From the NCBI GenBank assembly GCA_025351525.1, contig JANXVV010000391.1, positions 1 to 15,543 on the forward strand: a stretch of DNA of 15,543 bases, given 5' to 3'. The notes below the pieces were generated by a model. That model was not told the DNA's origin, ran no database searches, and saw only the letters and a list, made by a program, of their open reading frames with translations. This document shows, one piece after another, positions 1-6,190 of the stretch (position 1 is its first letter; the number at the start of each line of letters is the position of its first letter). Position numbers and translations under genes: made by a program. Origin of the DNA: Humisphaera sp. (GTDB lineage: Bacteria > Planctomycetota > Phycisphaerae > Tepidisphaerales > Tepidisphaeraceae).

Positions 1-25
1 TTTTCAAAAGACCCAAATCCGCTTA

Positions 26-105
26 TTATTTAGCCGCCTCGTTTGCGAGGCGCGCCCGAGAACGTATGCCGCTAGACGCGCCTCGCAAGCGAGGCAGCTA
101 AATAA
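26..105. repeat. Long inverted repeat, nested-hairpin type
   Basis: Two 29-nt arms (26-54 and 77-105) are inverted copies with two mismatches, separated by 22 nt. Each arm also folds alone: the left has GCCTCG-TTTG-CGAGGC and the right GCCTCGC-AA-GCGAGGC. The element can therefore form one long stem or two short hairpins. It lies just upstream of the YkgJ-like gene, and the AT-rich arm end (TAAATAAT, 99-106) could contribute a -10 box, though I cannot show this. Confidence 0.85.
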
Positions 106-126
106 TTCAGAAGCCCCGGTGGATAT

Positions 127-594
127 ATGTCATCTGACCTGAAACAATCCGTAGAAGCGGCGGCGGAACGTCCCGAGGTACATGCCGCCGTCGCGGATCT
201 TTACACCGCCGTCCAGCGCGAAATCGACGCTCGAAAACCTCTCTGCGTCATCTCCGGGAAGTGTTGCCGATTCGAGGATTACGGGCATCGGTTGTTTGTG
301 ACAACCCTTGAATTGGCGGCGTTTATCGGGGCTGTACCGTCTATGCCGACGGGTTGGGATGGAACGGGCTGCCCGTTTCAGAAGAACAAACTTTGTTCGG
401 TGCATCAGGCCCGGCCCTTCGGTTGCCGCATGTTTTTTTGCGATCCGACGAGTACCGAATGGCAAAATCAGCGATACGAGCGATTTCACGCGGATTTAAA
501 ACGGCTTCACGAATCGCTGGGCGTCTCCTATTTCTACGTTGAATGGCGAACCGCACTCCGCGAATGCCTGTCGACAAATCAAGATAACCTTTGA
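127..594 (+). CDS. YkgJ-family cysteine-cluster protein (putative Zn/Fe chelating)
   Basis: The 155-residue protein carries the Cys pattern of the YkgJ / UPF0153 family, which is annotated as a zinc- or iron-chelating domain of unknown exact role. Visible cysteines are C40, C46-C47 (in GKCCRF), C82 (GCPF), C90 (KLCSVH), C100 (PFGCR) and C105 (FFCDP). The segment 'CPF...CSVHQARPFGCRMF' is the most characteristic part. It has no signal peptide or membrane segment, so it is probably cytoplasmic. The ATG at 127 follows a weak purine stretch (GGTGGATAT). Its TGA stop (592-594) lies inside the -35 box of the next gene. The family assignment is strong; the biochemical role is unknown. No methyltransferase or other usual partner is adjacent. 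Confidence 0.85.
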   Translation: MSSDLKQSVEAAAERPEVHAAVADLYTAVQREIDARKPLCVISGKCCRFEDYGHRLFVTTLELAAFIGAVPSMPTGWDGTGCPFQKNKLCSVHQARPFGCRMFFCDPTSTEWQNQRYERFHADLKRLHESLGVSYFYVEWRTALRECLSTNQDNL

Positions 595-620
595 CAATGC
601 GTGCCCCGGATTGGTAAAAT
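591..620 (+). promoter_or_regulatory. Sigma70-type promoter giving a probable leaderless mRNA
   Basis: TTGACA (591-596), an 18-nt spacer and TAAAAT (615-620). The expected start point, about 7 nt beyond the -10, falls on the ATG at 628. There is no Shine-Dalgarno sequence, so a leaderless transcript is the simplest reading. The -35 box overlaps the TGA stop codon of the preceding gene. Confidence 0.7.
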
Positions 621-627
621 GCCACGC

Positions 628-891
628 ATGAAGACTTCAGCACTTTTCAAATCGCTCGCGGCCGCCATCGTCCTTGGCAGTGCCGCGCTGTTCTCGGCCG
701 GTTGCTCGCATTCCGGGCTGGAGTATGATTTCCTAGCCCCGCCCGCCTACAGCAGTTCGGAAAATTCGCAGCGCGCTTTGCGGAATGCCGCCTTTGACTG
801 GTCGCAGGCCATCGAGGATTTCGATCGCAATGTCACCATGAGCCGCCCCGCAACCACTCTGACCGAATGGCATGTCAGCAGCAGCGATTGA
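628..891 (+). CDS. Small lipoprotein of unknown function
   Basis: An 87-residue product starting MKTSALFKSL. It has a positively charged N-terminus, a hydrophobic stretch (about residues 9-20) and a lipobox FSAGC, followed by SHSG. This is a type II (lipoprotein) signal peptide; the mature part is only about 60 residues. The mature region is polar and contains Tyr/Ser-rich (PPAYSSSENS) and amphipathic (DWSQAIEDFDRN) segments, with no domain I recognise. Upstream in-frame starts exist (GTG 601, ATG 619), but the promoter places the transcript start at about 628 and only that start gives a clean signal peptide. The envelope location is well supported. The function is not known and could be surface-structural or a small assembly factor. 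Confidence 0.7.
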   Translation: MKTSALFKSLAAAIVLGSAALFSAGCSHSGLEYDFLAPPAYSSSENSQRALRNAAFDWSQAIEDFDRNVTMSRPATTLTEWHVSSSD

Positions 892-911
892 TCGCTTACC
901 ACTGATCGATT

Positions 912-973
912 GCGCAATGACGAAGCGGATCCATCACTCTTGAGTAGAGTGATGGATCCGCTTCGTCATGCGC
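912..973. repeat. Perfect 23-bp inverted repeat, possible terminator
   Basis: Arms 917-939 and 947-969 are perfect inverted copies, with a 7-nt loop (TTGAGTA). GCGC on both sides (912-915 and 970-973) extends the stem past a one-base bulge, and CTTTT follows the stem. It lies 26 nt after the lipoprotein gene, so it may act as its terminator, although the T run is short. It is the longest perfect stem among the palindromic elements here apart from the 24-nt arms at 12965-13072. A related 11-mer, TGATGGATCCG, recurs near 1190. Confidence 0.85.
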
Positions 974-1017
974 TTTTGGAGAAAAGACACGGGTCTGCCC
1001 CGAAAATAAGTTTTGGC

Positions 1018-1075
1018 GGGCGGTCGTCCTCGACCGCTTCCTTCCCGGCGCAACGGCGGCGGGGGACTGCCGCCC
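1018..1075. repeat. Decayed nested inverted repeat
   Basis: Arms 1018-1037 and 1056-1075 are inverted copies with five mismatches in 20. Each arm is itself palindromic: GCGGTCG-TCCT-CGACCGC in the left arm, and GGCGGC...GCCGCC around the right. This is the same nested architecture as other elements in the window, but more diverged. The rest of the 892-1139 gap shows nothing gene-like. Confidence 0.55.
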
Positions 1076-1139
1076 TCCACCGCTCGGAATTCCGGATGAG
1101 CGTAAAATACCGGGTCGAAAACCGCTCTCGCCGGTCCTC

Positions 1140-1325
1140 CTACGAGACCATTCGCAAATTCGATGGCTGATGGTTCCACTGATGGATCCGAACGCGTTTG
1201 CTTTTGGCCGACAGCAGGTGATCCAGATATTGTTGCAGTGCCACCTCGTCGAACTGCGTCAGAAATCGAACGGGGGCCGTCGCATTCAGAACGCGAATTT
1301 CTTCGATCAGTTGACGTTTGCACAT
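1140..1325 (-). CDS. Small helical protein, conserved-looking, function unknown
   Basis: A 61-residue protein starting MCKRQLIEEIRVLNATAP. Its composition is that of a compact helical protein: the charged/hydrophobic alternation in QLIEEIRVLN, FLTQFDEVALQQYLDHLLSA and the Lys/Arg-rich end (KSKRVRIHQW) reads like a real domain, not a random frame. I recall similar small proteins with an 'NxTA..FL..F....L..YL' pattern in planctomycetes but cannot name a family. The C-terminal 15 residues look less structured and may be an extension. There is no clear Shine-Dalgarno site before the ATG at 1325. It runs opposite to both flanking genes and stands alone. It could also be a chance ORF, though the amino-acid pattern argues against that. 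Confidence 0.55.
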   Translation of the reverse strand: MCKRQLIEEIRVLNATAPVRFLTQFDEVALQQYLDHLLSAKSKRVRIHQWNHQPSNLRMVS

Positions 1326-1489
1326 AAGAGGTTTACTTTCGTGTTTTAATAGAAGGCCTTTGAGCAGGCCATGGCCTGTCGATCTGTCCCGACGGTGGAA
1401 CAGTGGGGCAGGTCGTTAGATCGGAACACACGAGCCGCCGACTTGAGTCTGCGCCGTAAATTAAACCTCGCGAATTGAATCCTATCTCT

Positions 1490-2224
1490 ATGGCCATCCG
1501 CCAGCCCGAAACCAACCTCGCCGATGCATCACTGGAACCCGATCCGCTGTCGAAGCTGCACAAGATGTCGATCACGGCAGGCATGGCGAACCAGCAATAT
1601 GTCGCCGTCAACATCGCGGCGGTGATCGCGGCGCTGCTGGGGATCGCCAGTGCGATGAGTATTTTCTCACCGTTGCTGCTGGTCCTGCCGGCCGTGGGAA
1701 TCATCGTGGCGGTGGCGGCGTGGCGACAGATCAACGACAGCAACGGCACCGAGACGGGTAAACTGTTTGCCCTGACGGGTCTTGCCTTATCGTTGCTCAT
1801 GGGCGGCGGCGTGTTGGGAAAAGCATGGGTCGACAACGCCCGCGCCCGAGACGATGCGAAGCGGATGGATTCGGTCATGCAACAGTTGAGCGAAGCCGTG
1901 AAGACGGGGAAATTTGAACTGGCGCACGGCCTGTTCGATATTTCATTTCGCACGCGCGTGCCGTTGGTGGCATTTCAGGCGCGATGGGGATTGATGCAGA
2001 AACCCGAAGCCTATGGGCCGCTCCAGTCGATTGCATGGAACGATGTTCTCCCGCAGTACGAAAAAATGGAAGGGGAAACCGGGGAGGTCGGCGTCATCAA
2101 TTTCGTGATCAAGTTCGAGCGGTCGGAAGGCCGTTACACATTTGTTTTTCGGAAGGTGGACGACGCGTGGAAGATTCTGGGCGCGCCGGAATTATTCCCC
2201 GCGGAACGGGCTCCGAAGCAGTAA
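1490..2224 (+). CDS. DUF4190-like membrane protein with C-terminal soluble domain
   Basis: A 244-residue protein. Residues 1-35 are a polar cytosolic tail. Residues 38-57 and 59-78 form a helical hairpin ending in AVAAWRQINDS, then a G-rich link and a further hydrophobic segment at 93-110 (FALTGLALSLLMGGGVLG). This matches the layout of DUF4190, where a membrane hairpin is followed by a 'G..lA..Gl.lg' helix. Residues 120-238 form a soluble domain (LSEAVKTGKFELAHGLFD... YTFVFRKVDDAWKILG) whose final 'F..v...WKI.G' strand resembles NTF2/cystatin-like accessory domains. A TTG at 1475 would add five residues, but ATG 1490 is preferred. The function is unknown, probably an envelope protein. It converges with argC across an inverted repeat. 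Confidence 0.75.
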   Translation: MAIRQPETNLADASLEPDPLSKLHKMSITAGMANQQYVAVNIAAVIAALLGIASAMSIFSPLLLVLPAVGIIVAVAAWRQINDSNGTETGKLFALTGLALSLLMGGGVLGKAWVDNARARDDAKRMDSVMQQLSEAVKTGKFELAHGLFDISFRTRVPLVAFQARWGLMQKPEAYGPLQSIAWNDVLPQYEKMEGETGEVGVINFVIKFERSEGRYTFVFRKVDDAWKILGAPELFPAERAPKQ

Positions 2225-2322
2225 TGGCGGTGAATCTTTCCAGCCTCAACAGAATCGCGACTAGCTCTGTGTGACTTAAAACAGACATCGGGTGGGCATC
2301 TCGACGCAGTTTTGATAAAAAT

Positions 2323-2430
2323 CCGGGGGAACCGCGAAGGCACGAAAGCGCGAAGGTAAACGCGAAGTTATTGATTGCTTTGTTCCTTCGCGTCGATCTT
2401 CGCGTTTTCGCGGCTTTGCCGTTCCCCCGG
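2323..2430. repeat. Inverted repeat of octamer-tandem family (copy 1)
   Basis: Arms 2323-2367 and 2386-2430 (45 nt each) are inverted copies with eight mismatches. Reading inward, each arm is CCGGGGGAAC followed by three octamers of the form CRCGAARN, a 4-nt gap and a further CGCGAAG. The family recurs at 9455-9589, and a single-arm relative lies at 4865-4894. It occupies the gap between convergent genes. The remainder of 2225-2459 shows no other feature. Confidence 0.85.
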
Positions 2431-2459
2431 ACCTGAGAGCAACCAGTTTCGAGGTGGTG

Positions 2460-3428
2460 TCAGGGCCACATCGCCGTTGCAAGTAACCCGGTGGTTTGCG
2501 GCAATCCCATCATCAGATTCGCATTCTGCACCGCCTGCCCGGCGGCACCTTTGCCGAGGTTGTCGATTGCGCCGATCGCGATGATCAGGTTGCGATCGGG
2601 GTCCGCCGCGTAGGAGACGAATAAAAGATTGGTGCCGAGCGCCCATTTACTGTGCGGCGGTTTGTCGACGACGCGGACGAAGGGTTTGTCGGCATAAAAC
2701 TCCCGGGCGGCTGCGAGACATTGTTCGGTGGTTGCCTTTCCTCTGCCGTAGCACGTCGACAAAATTCCCCGCGTGATCGGCACCAGGTGCGGCGTGAATG
2801 TGAGCGACACCGGTTTCCCGCCGATTTCACCCATCGCGCTTTTCATCTCCGGCATGTGCGCGTGTTTGAGCAATCCGTAGGCCATCATGTCTTCATTGAT
2901 CTCGGCGAAACCGAACGTGGATCCACCGCCGCGCCCCGCGCCGCTCACGCCGCTCATGGCGTTGATGATGATTCCATCCGGCTCGATCAGGTGATGTGCC
3001 AGCAGCGGCGCGAGCGCGCCAATGGACGCCGCCGGATAGCAACCGGGATTGGCGACGCGGGTGCTGTGGCGGATTTTGTCGGGCCATACATCGGCCAGGC
3101 CGTAGGTCCAGCCGTCGACAAAGCGATGGTCTCCCCCGATGTCGACCATCCGAGTTTCCTTCGGCACCTGCGCAAGACTTTCCCTCGATTCCCCCGTGGG
3201 AAGTGAGGCGAACAGCATCTCCAGTTTTGGAATCGTGGCGGGATCCCACTTCTGAATCCGCAGATCTCCCAATGGCCCGAGGCTGGGAAATTTTTCGATC
3301 AGCTTCGACCCGGCGCTCGATTCACCGGCGACGTAGATGAGTTTAAACTCCGGGTGGGAAGCGCAGAGGCGAAGTGCCTCTCCTCCGCCGTAGCCCGATA
3401 CTCCGACGATGCCGACTGGGATGCTCAT
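2460..3428 (-). CDS. argC: N-acetyl-gamma-glutamyl-phosphate reductase
   Basis: This 322-residue enzyme catalyses the NADPH-dependent reduction of N-acetylglutamyl phosphate to the semialdehyde, the third step of arginine/ornithine synthesis in the cytosol. The N-terminal nucleotide-binding motif GVSGYGGGEALR spans residues 9-20. The catalytic cysteine is C130 in VANPGCYPAA. HAHMPEM (189-195) and NLGKGAAGQAVQN (290-302) are typical of the family, and the length is normal. The ATG at 3428 has a GATAAT box 8 nt upstream and no Shine-Dalgarno site, suggesting a leaderless message. No other arg genes are nearby, so the gene appears to stand alone. The identification is firm. Confidence 0.97.
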   Translation of the reverse strand: MSIPVGIVGVSGYGGGEALRLCASHPEFKLIYVAGESSAGSKLIEKFPSLGPLGDLRIQKWDPATIPKLEMLFASLPTGESRESLAQVPKETRMVDIGGDHRFVDGWTYGLADVWPDKIRHSTRVANPGCYPAASIGALAPLLAHHLIEPDGIIINAMSGVSGAGRGGGSTFGFAEINEDMMAYGLLKHAHMPEMKSAMGEIGGKPVSLTFTPHLVPITRGILSTCYGRGKATTEQCLAAAREFYADKPFVRVVDKPPHSKWALGTNLLFVSYAADPDRNLIIAIGAIDNLGKGAAGQAVQNANLMMGLPQTTGLLATAMWP

Positions 3429-3436
3429 GGTCGGGG

Positions 3437-3464
3437 ATTATCGGGAGCGGGCGGATGAAAACAA
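3437..3464 (-). promoter_or_regulatory. Putative argC promoter, leaderless type
   Basis: On the minus strand, TTGTTT (3459-3464), a 16-nt spacer and GATAAT (3437-3442). The ATG at 3428 follows after 8 nt, so the transcript would begin at or beside the start codon. There is no purine-rich site before the ATG. Confidence 0.5.
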
Positions 3465-3488
3465 TGTCATTGAAGAAACTCGTGATCC

Positions 3489-3560
3489 TTTTAGCGGCTG
3501 TGACGAAGGCACGCGTTTTTTCGGGTTGAAAAACGCGTGCCTTCGGCACAGCCGATAAAA
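3489..3560. repeat. Inverted repeat, GGCTGTGCCGAAGGCACGCG family (copy 1)
   Basis: Arms 3489-3520 and 3529-3560 (32 nt each) match with two mismatches around an 8-nt loop. Within the right arm (read on the minus strand) GTGCC-GAA-GGCAC forms a smaller hairpin; in the left arm it is spoiled by one substitution (GTGAC). The outer ends are T-rich on the left and A-rich on the right, so an A run rather than a T run follows the stem on both strands. That argues against a standard intrinsic terminator, despite its position just after the VPLPA-CTERM gene. A second, partial copy lies at 4771-4821. Confidence 0.88.
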
Positions 3561-3604
3561 AATACGGGGATGTGGGGGACACTTGATCGGGGTGAGAATG
3601 ATTC

Positions 3605-4060
3605 TCACGCCGTGGCGACTTTCCGGCGGGCCGCCGTTGCGATGCCGAATGCGGCGAATCCGATCAGGCCCGTCCACGCGCCGGCCGGCAGCGGTACGGC
3701 GAGGGCGGGGTTCACCGCGGGGGTGACGGTGGGCGTGACCGAGGGATCGATCGACGGTTTGATGGAGTGATGCTTCGGGCAGATGTCGTCATCGAGATCG
3801 AGATTGAAATTTTCAAGACGTTTCCATTCGCAGTCGATCGTCTCGGACCGGTCCTCTGAATTCCAATGGGTTGGGAATTCGGTTTCGGGGTTGGTCCAGG
3901 TGAACGAGTGAGGGGTGTAATCCGAGTTCAGCATTTTGATGTTGTTCTGATTTCCGCAACGGTCGTTGCCGAAGTCAAATCCGATAAAGTGGGCACTCGC
4001 CTGACCGACGCCACCGAACACAGAAGCCAAAACCGCGACAGATAAAAGGGTACGACGCAT
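3605..4060 (-). CDS. Secreted VPLPA-CTERM (exosortase-type) sorting-signal protein
   Basis: This 151-residue protein has an N-terminal signal peptide (MRRTLLSVAVLASVFGG, likely cleavage after ASA near residue 23). The mature part is acidic, Asn/Asp-rich and has three cysteines (C35, C77, C94). A Pro/Thr/Ser-rich stalk (SIKPSIDPSVTPTVTPAV) is followed by the tripartite C-terminus: VPLPA (122-126), a hydrophobic helix (127-143) and the basic tail ARRK. This is the VPLPA-CTERM form of the PEP-CTERM sorting signal, recognised by exosortases; export and processing at the envelope are inferred. A strong Shine-Dalgarno site, GGAGG (4068-4072), lies 7 nt before the ATG at 4060 and fixes this start over an upstream in-frame one. 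The ligand or role of the mature domain is unknown. Confidence 0.82.
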   Translation of the reverse strand: MRRTLLSVAVLASVFGGVGQASAHFIGFDFGNDRCGNQNNIKMLNSDYTPHSFTWTNPETEFPTHWNSEDRSETIDCEWKRLENFNLDLDDDICPKHHSIKPSIDPSVTPTVTPAVNPALAVPLPAGAWTGLIGFAAFGIATAARRKVATA

Positions 4061-4090
4061 GTTCAATCCTCCAGAAGTCACTTGATCTTT

Positions 4091-4128
4091 GAATCAGCGA
4101 TTCATCACTGATTCGTTTCGTTGGTCAA
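4091..4128 (-). promoter_or_regulatory. Candidate promoter with overlapping dyad (operator-like)
   Basis: Upstream of the VPLPA-CTERM gene, 4091-4114 is a 24-nt dyad (GAATCAG...CTGATTC outer arms, 10 of 12 positions paired). A TTGACC hexamer lies at 4123-4128 on the minus strand. At a 17-nt spacing the -10 position (ATGAAT, 4100-4105, a weak match) falls inside the dyad. A repressor or activator site is plausible. Alternatively it is a 5'-UTR hairpin. The wider 4061-4411 gap also holds an inverted repeat and the HU promoter. Confidence 0.4.
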
Positions 4129-4174
4129 ACCTACAATTCAAACGGGGGGGAGGCCAAATGGAATGAGGATTTTT

Positions 4175-4239
4175 GGTGGCATGGGGATCTCGCCCATGTT
4201 TTTTGAGTGCAAGAACATGGGCGAGACGCCCATGCCACC
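4175..4239. repeat. Nested inverted repeat, GGCATGGGC...GCCCATG family
   Basis: Arms 4175-4200 and 4214-4239 (26 nt) match with two mismatches around a 13-nt loop. The right arm (read as minus) contains CATGGGC-GTCTC-GCCCATG, itself a hairpin; the left arm has the same hairpin with two substitutions. The 13-mer CAAGAACATGGGC at the inner right side recurs in the element at 6460-6532. The element lies between divergent genes, so it cannot serve as a terminator for either. Confidence 0.87.
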
Positions 4240-4317
4240 ATTTTTTCACGGGCACCCGGGATGTTCAACCTCATCCCGATGGGGTTGGATATTCGAACGG
4301 CATTATCGGCAACCCCC

Positions 4318-4346
4318 TTGACGGACGCGGGGGCGTGGGATGATAC
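4318..4346 (+). promoter_or_regulatory. Putative promoter of the HU-family gene
   Basis: TTGACG (4318-4323), a 17-nt spacer and TGATAC (4341-4346). Predicted transcription starts near 4353 and leaves a leader of about 60 nt. An AAGG site at 4403-4406 lies 5 nt before the ATG. Confidence 0.55.
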
Positions 4347-4411
4347 TGGCCCGATAACTCTGTTACCCATCGTGGCTTAGACGCGCTCGGATCCTTCCCT
4401 TTAAGGCGATC

Positions 4412-4747
4412 ATGGCAACCATTACGAAAAAAGAACTCATCGATCGCATCGCCGATCTCACGGGCGATCGGCGTGTGCAGGTCAAGCGCGTGGTGCAGAA
4501 GTTTCTCGATGAAATCATCGCCGAGCTGGGGCGGGGCAATCGACTGGAGTTCCGCGATTTCGGGGTCTTTGAAACCAAGATGCGCAAGGCCCGAAAAGCG
4601 CAGAACCCCAAGACGCTTGAGCCGGTTCACGTGCCTGAAAAACGGACGGTGAAGTTCAAGGTCGGACGGCTGATGAAGCAGAAACTCGGCGGGCTGACCG
4701 GGGTGACGATCGATGATGATGACGATGGGGAGGATGAGGATTCGTGA
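4412..4747 (+). CDS. HU/IHF-family DNA-binding protein with acidic tail
   Basis: This 111-residue protein belongs to the HU/IHF family of small dimeric nucleoid proteins that bend DNA. Residues 1-45 give the helical dimerisation part (ITKKELIDRIADLTG). 'NRLEFRDFGVFETKMRKARK' and the arm tip NPKT (N65-P66, the intercalating proline position) are diagnostic, followed by KRTVKFKVGRLMKQ. The core ends near residue 93. An extra tail follows, almost wholly acidic (DDDDDGEDEDS), which typical HU lacks and which could modulate DNA affinity. The sequence is closer to IHF/HU-like proteins of planctomycetes than to E. coli HU, an impression from memory. A Shine-Dalgarno AAGG precedes the ATG. The family is certain; subtype HU versus IHF is not. 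Confidence 0.95.
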   Translation: MATITKKELIDRIADLTGDRRVQVKRVVQKFLDEIIAELGRGNRLEFRDFGVFETKMRKARKAQNPKTLEPVHVPEKRTVKFKVGRLMKQKLGGLTGVTIDDDDDGEDEDS

Positions 4748-4770
4748 TTTTCATGCCCGGGATTTTTTTT

Positions 4771-4821
4771 AGCGGCTGTGCCGAAGGCACGCGTTTTTTC
4801 GTCGCGGGAAAAAACGCGTGC
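4771..4821. repeat. Partial copy of the GGCTGTGCCGAAGGCACGCG element (copy 2)
   Basis: A full left arm (AGCGGCTGTGCCGAAGGCAC from 4771, continuing to 4800) is followed by a right arm preserved only at its inner 14 nt (4808-4821), perfectly paired with 4787-4800 around a 7-nt loop. The outer half of the right arm is replaced by unrelated sequence (ATACACCAG). It lies 23 nt after the HU gene and could still form a terminator-like hairpin. Confidence 0.8.
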
Positions 4822-4864
4822 ATACACCAGAGTCGCCGGCCCGGATGATTCACCACTTTCCAAA

Positions 4865-4894
4865 TTCCTTCGTGTTTTCGTGACTTCGTGGTGA
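4865..4894 (-). repeat. Single-arm octamer tandem (CACGAARN x3)
   Basis: Read on the minus strand this is TCAC followed by CACGAAGT, CACGAAAA and CACGAAGG. It has the same 8-nt period as the arms at 2323-2430 and 9455-9589, but with CACGAA in place of CGCGAA. I find no matching inverted arm nearby. It lies in the leader region of bioF. Confidence 0.6.
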
Positions 4895-4951
4895 TCCAAT
4901 TCTTCTCGGCTAAAAAAATAGACGTTTCGTCCGCGAAACCCCCTCCTCTAA

Positions 4952-6190
4952 ATGCTCGATCAACTTCTTTCCACCCAGCTCGATAGACTCGGCCTTCTCA
5001 ATCTACGGCGGCAACGACGGCCGGTGGTCGCGATCGATGCGACCCACGTGGAGATCGACGGCCAACGTCTGGTCAATTTCGCCGGCAATGATTATCTCGG
5101 TCTGACCCATCATCCGGCGATTCTCCGGGCGGTGGTCGACGCCACCACCACGCACGGTTTCGGCAGCGGGGCGGCACCGCTGGTGTCCGGTTACACCGAT
5201 CTGCACGCGGCCGCCGAGACAACCCTCGCCGATTGGAAGGGCACCGAAGACGCCGTGCTTTTTTCCAGTGGGTTTCAGGCGAACCTGGCCGCCGTCGGCG
5301 CGATGGCGGCGGTGGTCCATTCAGCGGGGAAGGCCGTTCGATTTCTGCTCGACAAATGGGTCCATGCCTCGCTGATCGATGCGGTGCGAGCCACCGGCCA
5401 GCCGTACCGGGTGTTTCCGCACAACGGGATTTCCAAGCTCCGCCGACTCCTGCGGGAAGCGGACCCCGGGGAATTGCAGGTGGTCGTGACCGAGTCCATT
5501 TTCAGCATGGACGGCGACGCGGCGAATCTTCCCGCGCTGGCCGACCTCAAACGGGAGCACCCTTTCATTCTGATGCTGGATGAAGCCCACGCTGCCGGGG
5601 TCTATGGCCCGGACGGCGCGGGGTATGCGGCGGAACTGGGGCTGCGCACGTCGGTGGACATCAGCATCGTCACGCTGTCGAAAGCACTCGGTGGAATCGG
5701 TGGGGCGATCTGCGGATCAAAGCATTGGTGTGAGGCGGTCATCAATTTTGGAAGGGCTTATCTTTTTTCGACGAGCCTGCCCCCGGCGGTTGCGGCGGCG
5801 GCGGTCGCGGCGATCGGTGTACTTAGAAATGAGCCCTGGCGGCAGGCGCGGGTGCGGGCATTGGCGATTCGGGTTCGGGGGGAATTGAGCGCGGCGGGAT
5901 GGCGGCTTCCGGCAGGCGATTCACCGATCATCCCCATTCCCCTCGGCAGCGAAGAGGCGGCTTTGATCGCCTCGGTGTCGCTTCAAAAGCAGGGGTTGCT
6001 GGCGGTTGCCATCCGCCCGCCCACCGTGCCGCGCGGGGGAAGCCGATTGCGGGTCACGCTGTCCTGTGAGCATACGGATGGGGAGATCAATCGTCTGATC
6101 CAAGGGCTTGCAACTCAATCTCGATCGACTCCTGAATGCAAGTCGGATCCAGACCCAGACGAGCCTCATCGCGATGCGTCTCGATCATAA
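4952..6190 (+). CDS. bioF: 8-amino-7-oxononanoate synthase
   Basis: A fold-type I PLP enzyme of the alpha-oxoamine synthase family. It condenses pimeloyl-ACP/CoA with alanine, the first committed step of the biotin ring pathway. Visible signatures: NDYLGL (46-51), HGFGSGAAPLVSGY (68-81), VVTESIFSMDGD (178-189), LDEAHAAGVYGPDG (209-222, with the PLP-contacting Asp210 and His213), the Schiff-base Lys244 in TLSKALGG, and RPPTVPRGGSRLRVTL (355-370). The family's usual end comes near residue 387. The last ~25 residues (from TQSRSTPECK) are a polar tail encoded by sequence antisense to the hicB-like gene. There is no Shine-Dalgarno site before the ATG. Other oxoamine synthases (glycine C-acetyltransferase, serine palmitoyltransferase-like) are possible, but the C-terminal motif favours BioF. 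No other bio genes are adjacent. Confidence 0.88.
   Translation: MLDQLLSTQLDRLGLLNLRRQRRPVVAIDATHVEIDGQRLVNFAGNDYLGLTHHPAILRAVVDATTTHGFGSGAAPLVSGYTDLHAAAETTLADWKGTEDAVLFSSGFQANLAAVGAMAAVVHSAGKAVRFLLDKWVHASLIDAVRATGQPYRVFPHNGISKLRRLLREADPGELQVVVTESIFSMDGDAANLPALADLKREHPFILMLDEAHAAGVYGPDGAGYAAELGLRTSVDISIVTLSKALGGIGGAICGSKHWCEAVINFGRAYLFSTSLPPAVAAAAVAAIGVLRNEPWRQARVRALAIRVRGELSAAGWRLPAGDSPIIPIPLGSEEAALIASVSLQKQGLLAVAIRPPTVPRGGSRLRVTLSCEHTDGEINRLIQGLATQSRSTPECKSDPDPDEPHRDASRS

Noticed and set aside
1333..1953. Open frame of 206 codons opposite the DUF4190-like gene
   Set aside because: Translation is Ser/Ala/Arg-rich with no domain, while the plus strand has a coherent membrane hairpin and soluble domain.
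2652..3206. Open frame of 184 codons opposite argC
   Set aside because: Arg-rich translation without motifs, explained by GC-rich codon bias of argC, which is certain.
3489..3560. Reading the 32-bp hairpin as the intrinsic terminator of the VPLPA-CTERM gene
   Set aside because: On the minus strand the stem is followed by an A run, not a U run, so it does not meet the classical criteria. Kept as a repeat element.
4131..4370. Small minus-strand frame across the 4175-4239 repeat (translates through ...WASRPCS...)
   Set aside because: The apparent protein similarity expected for such frames comes from the repeat itself, a common mis-annotation. The frame has no start context or domain.
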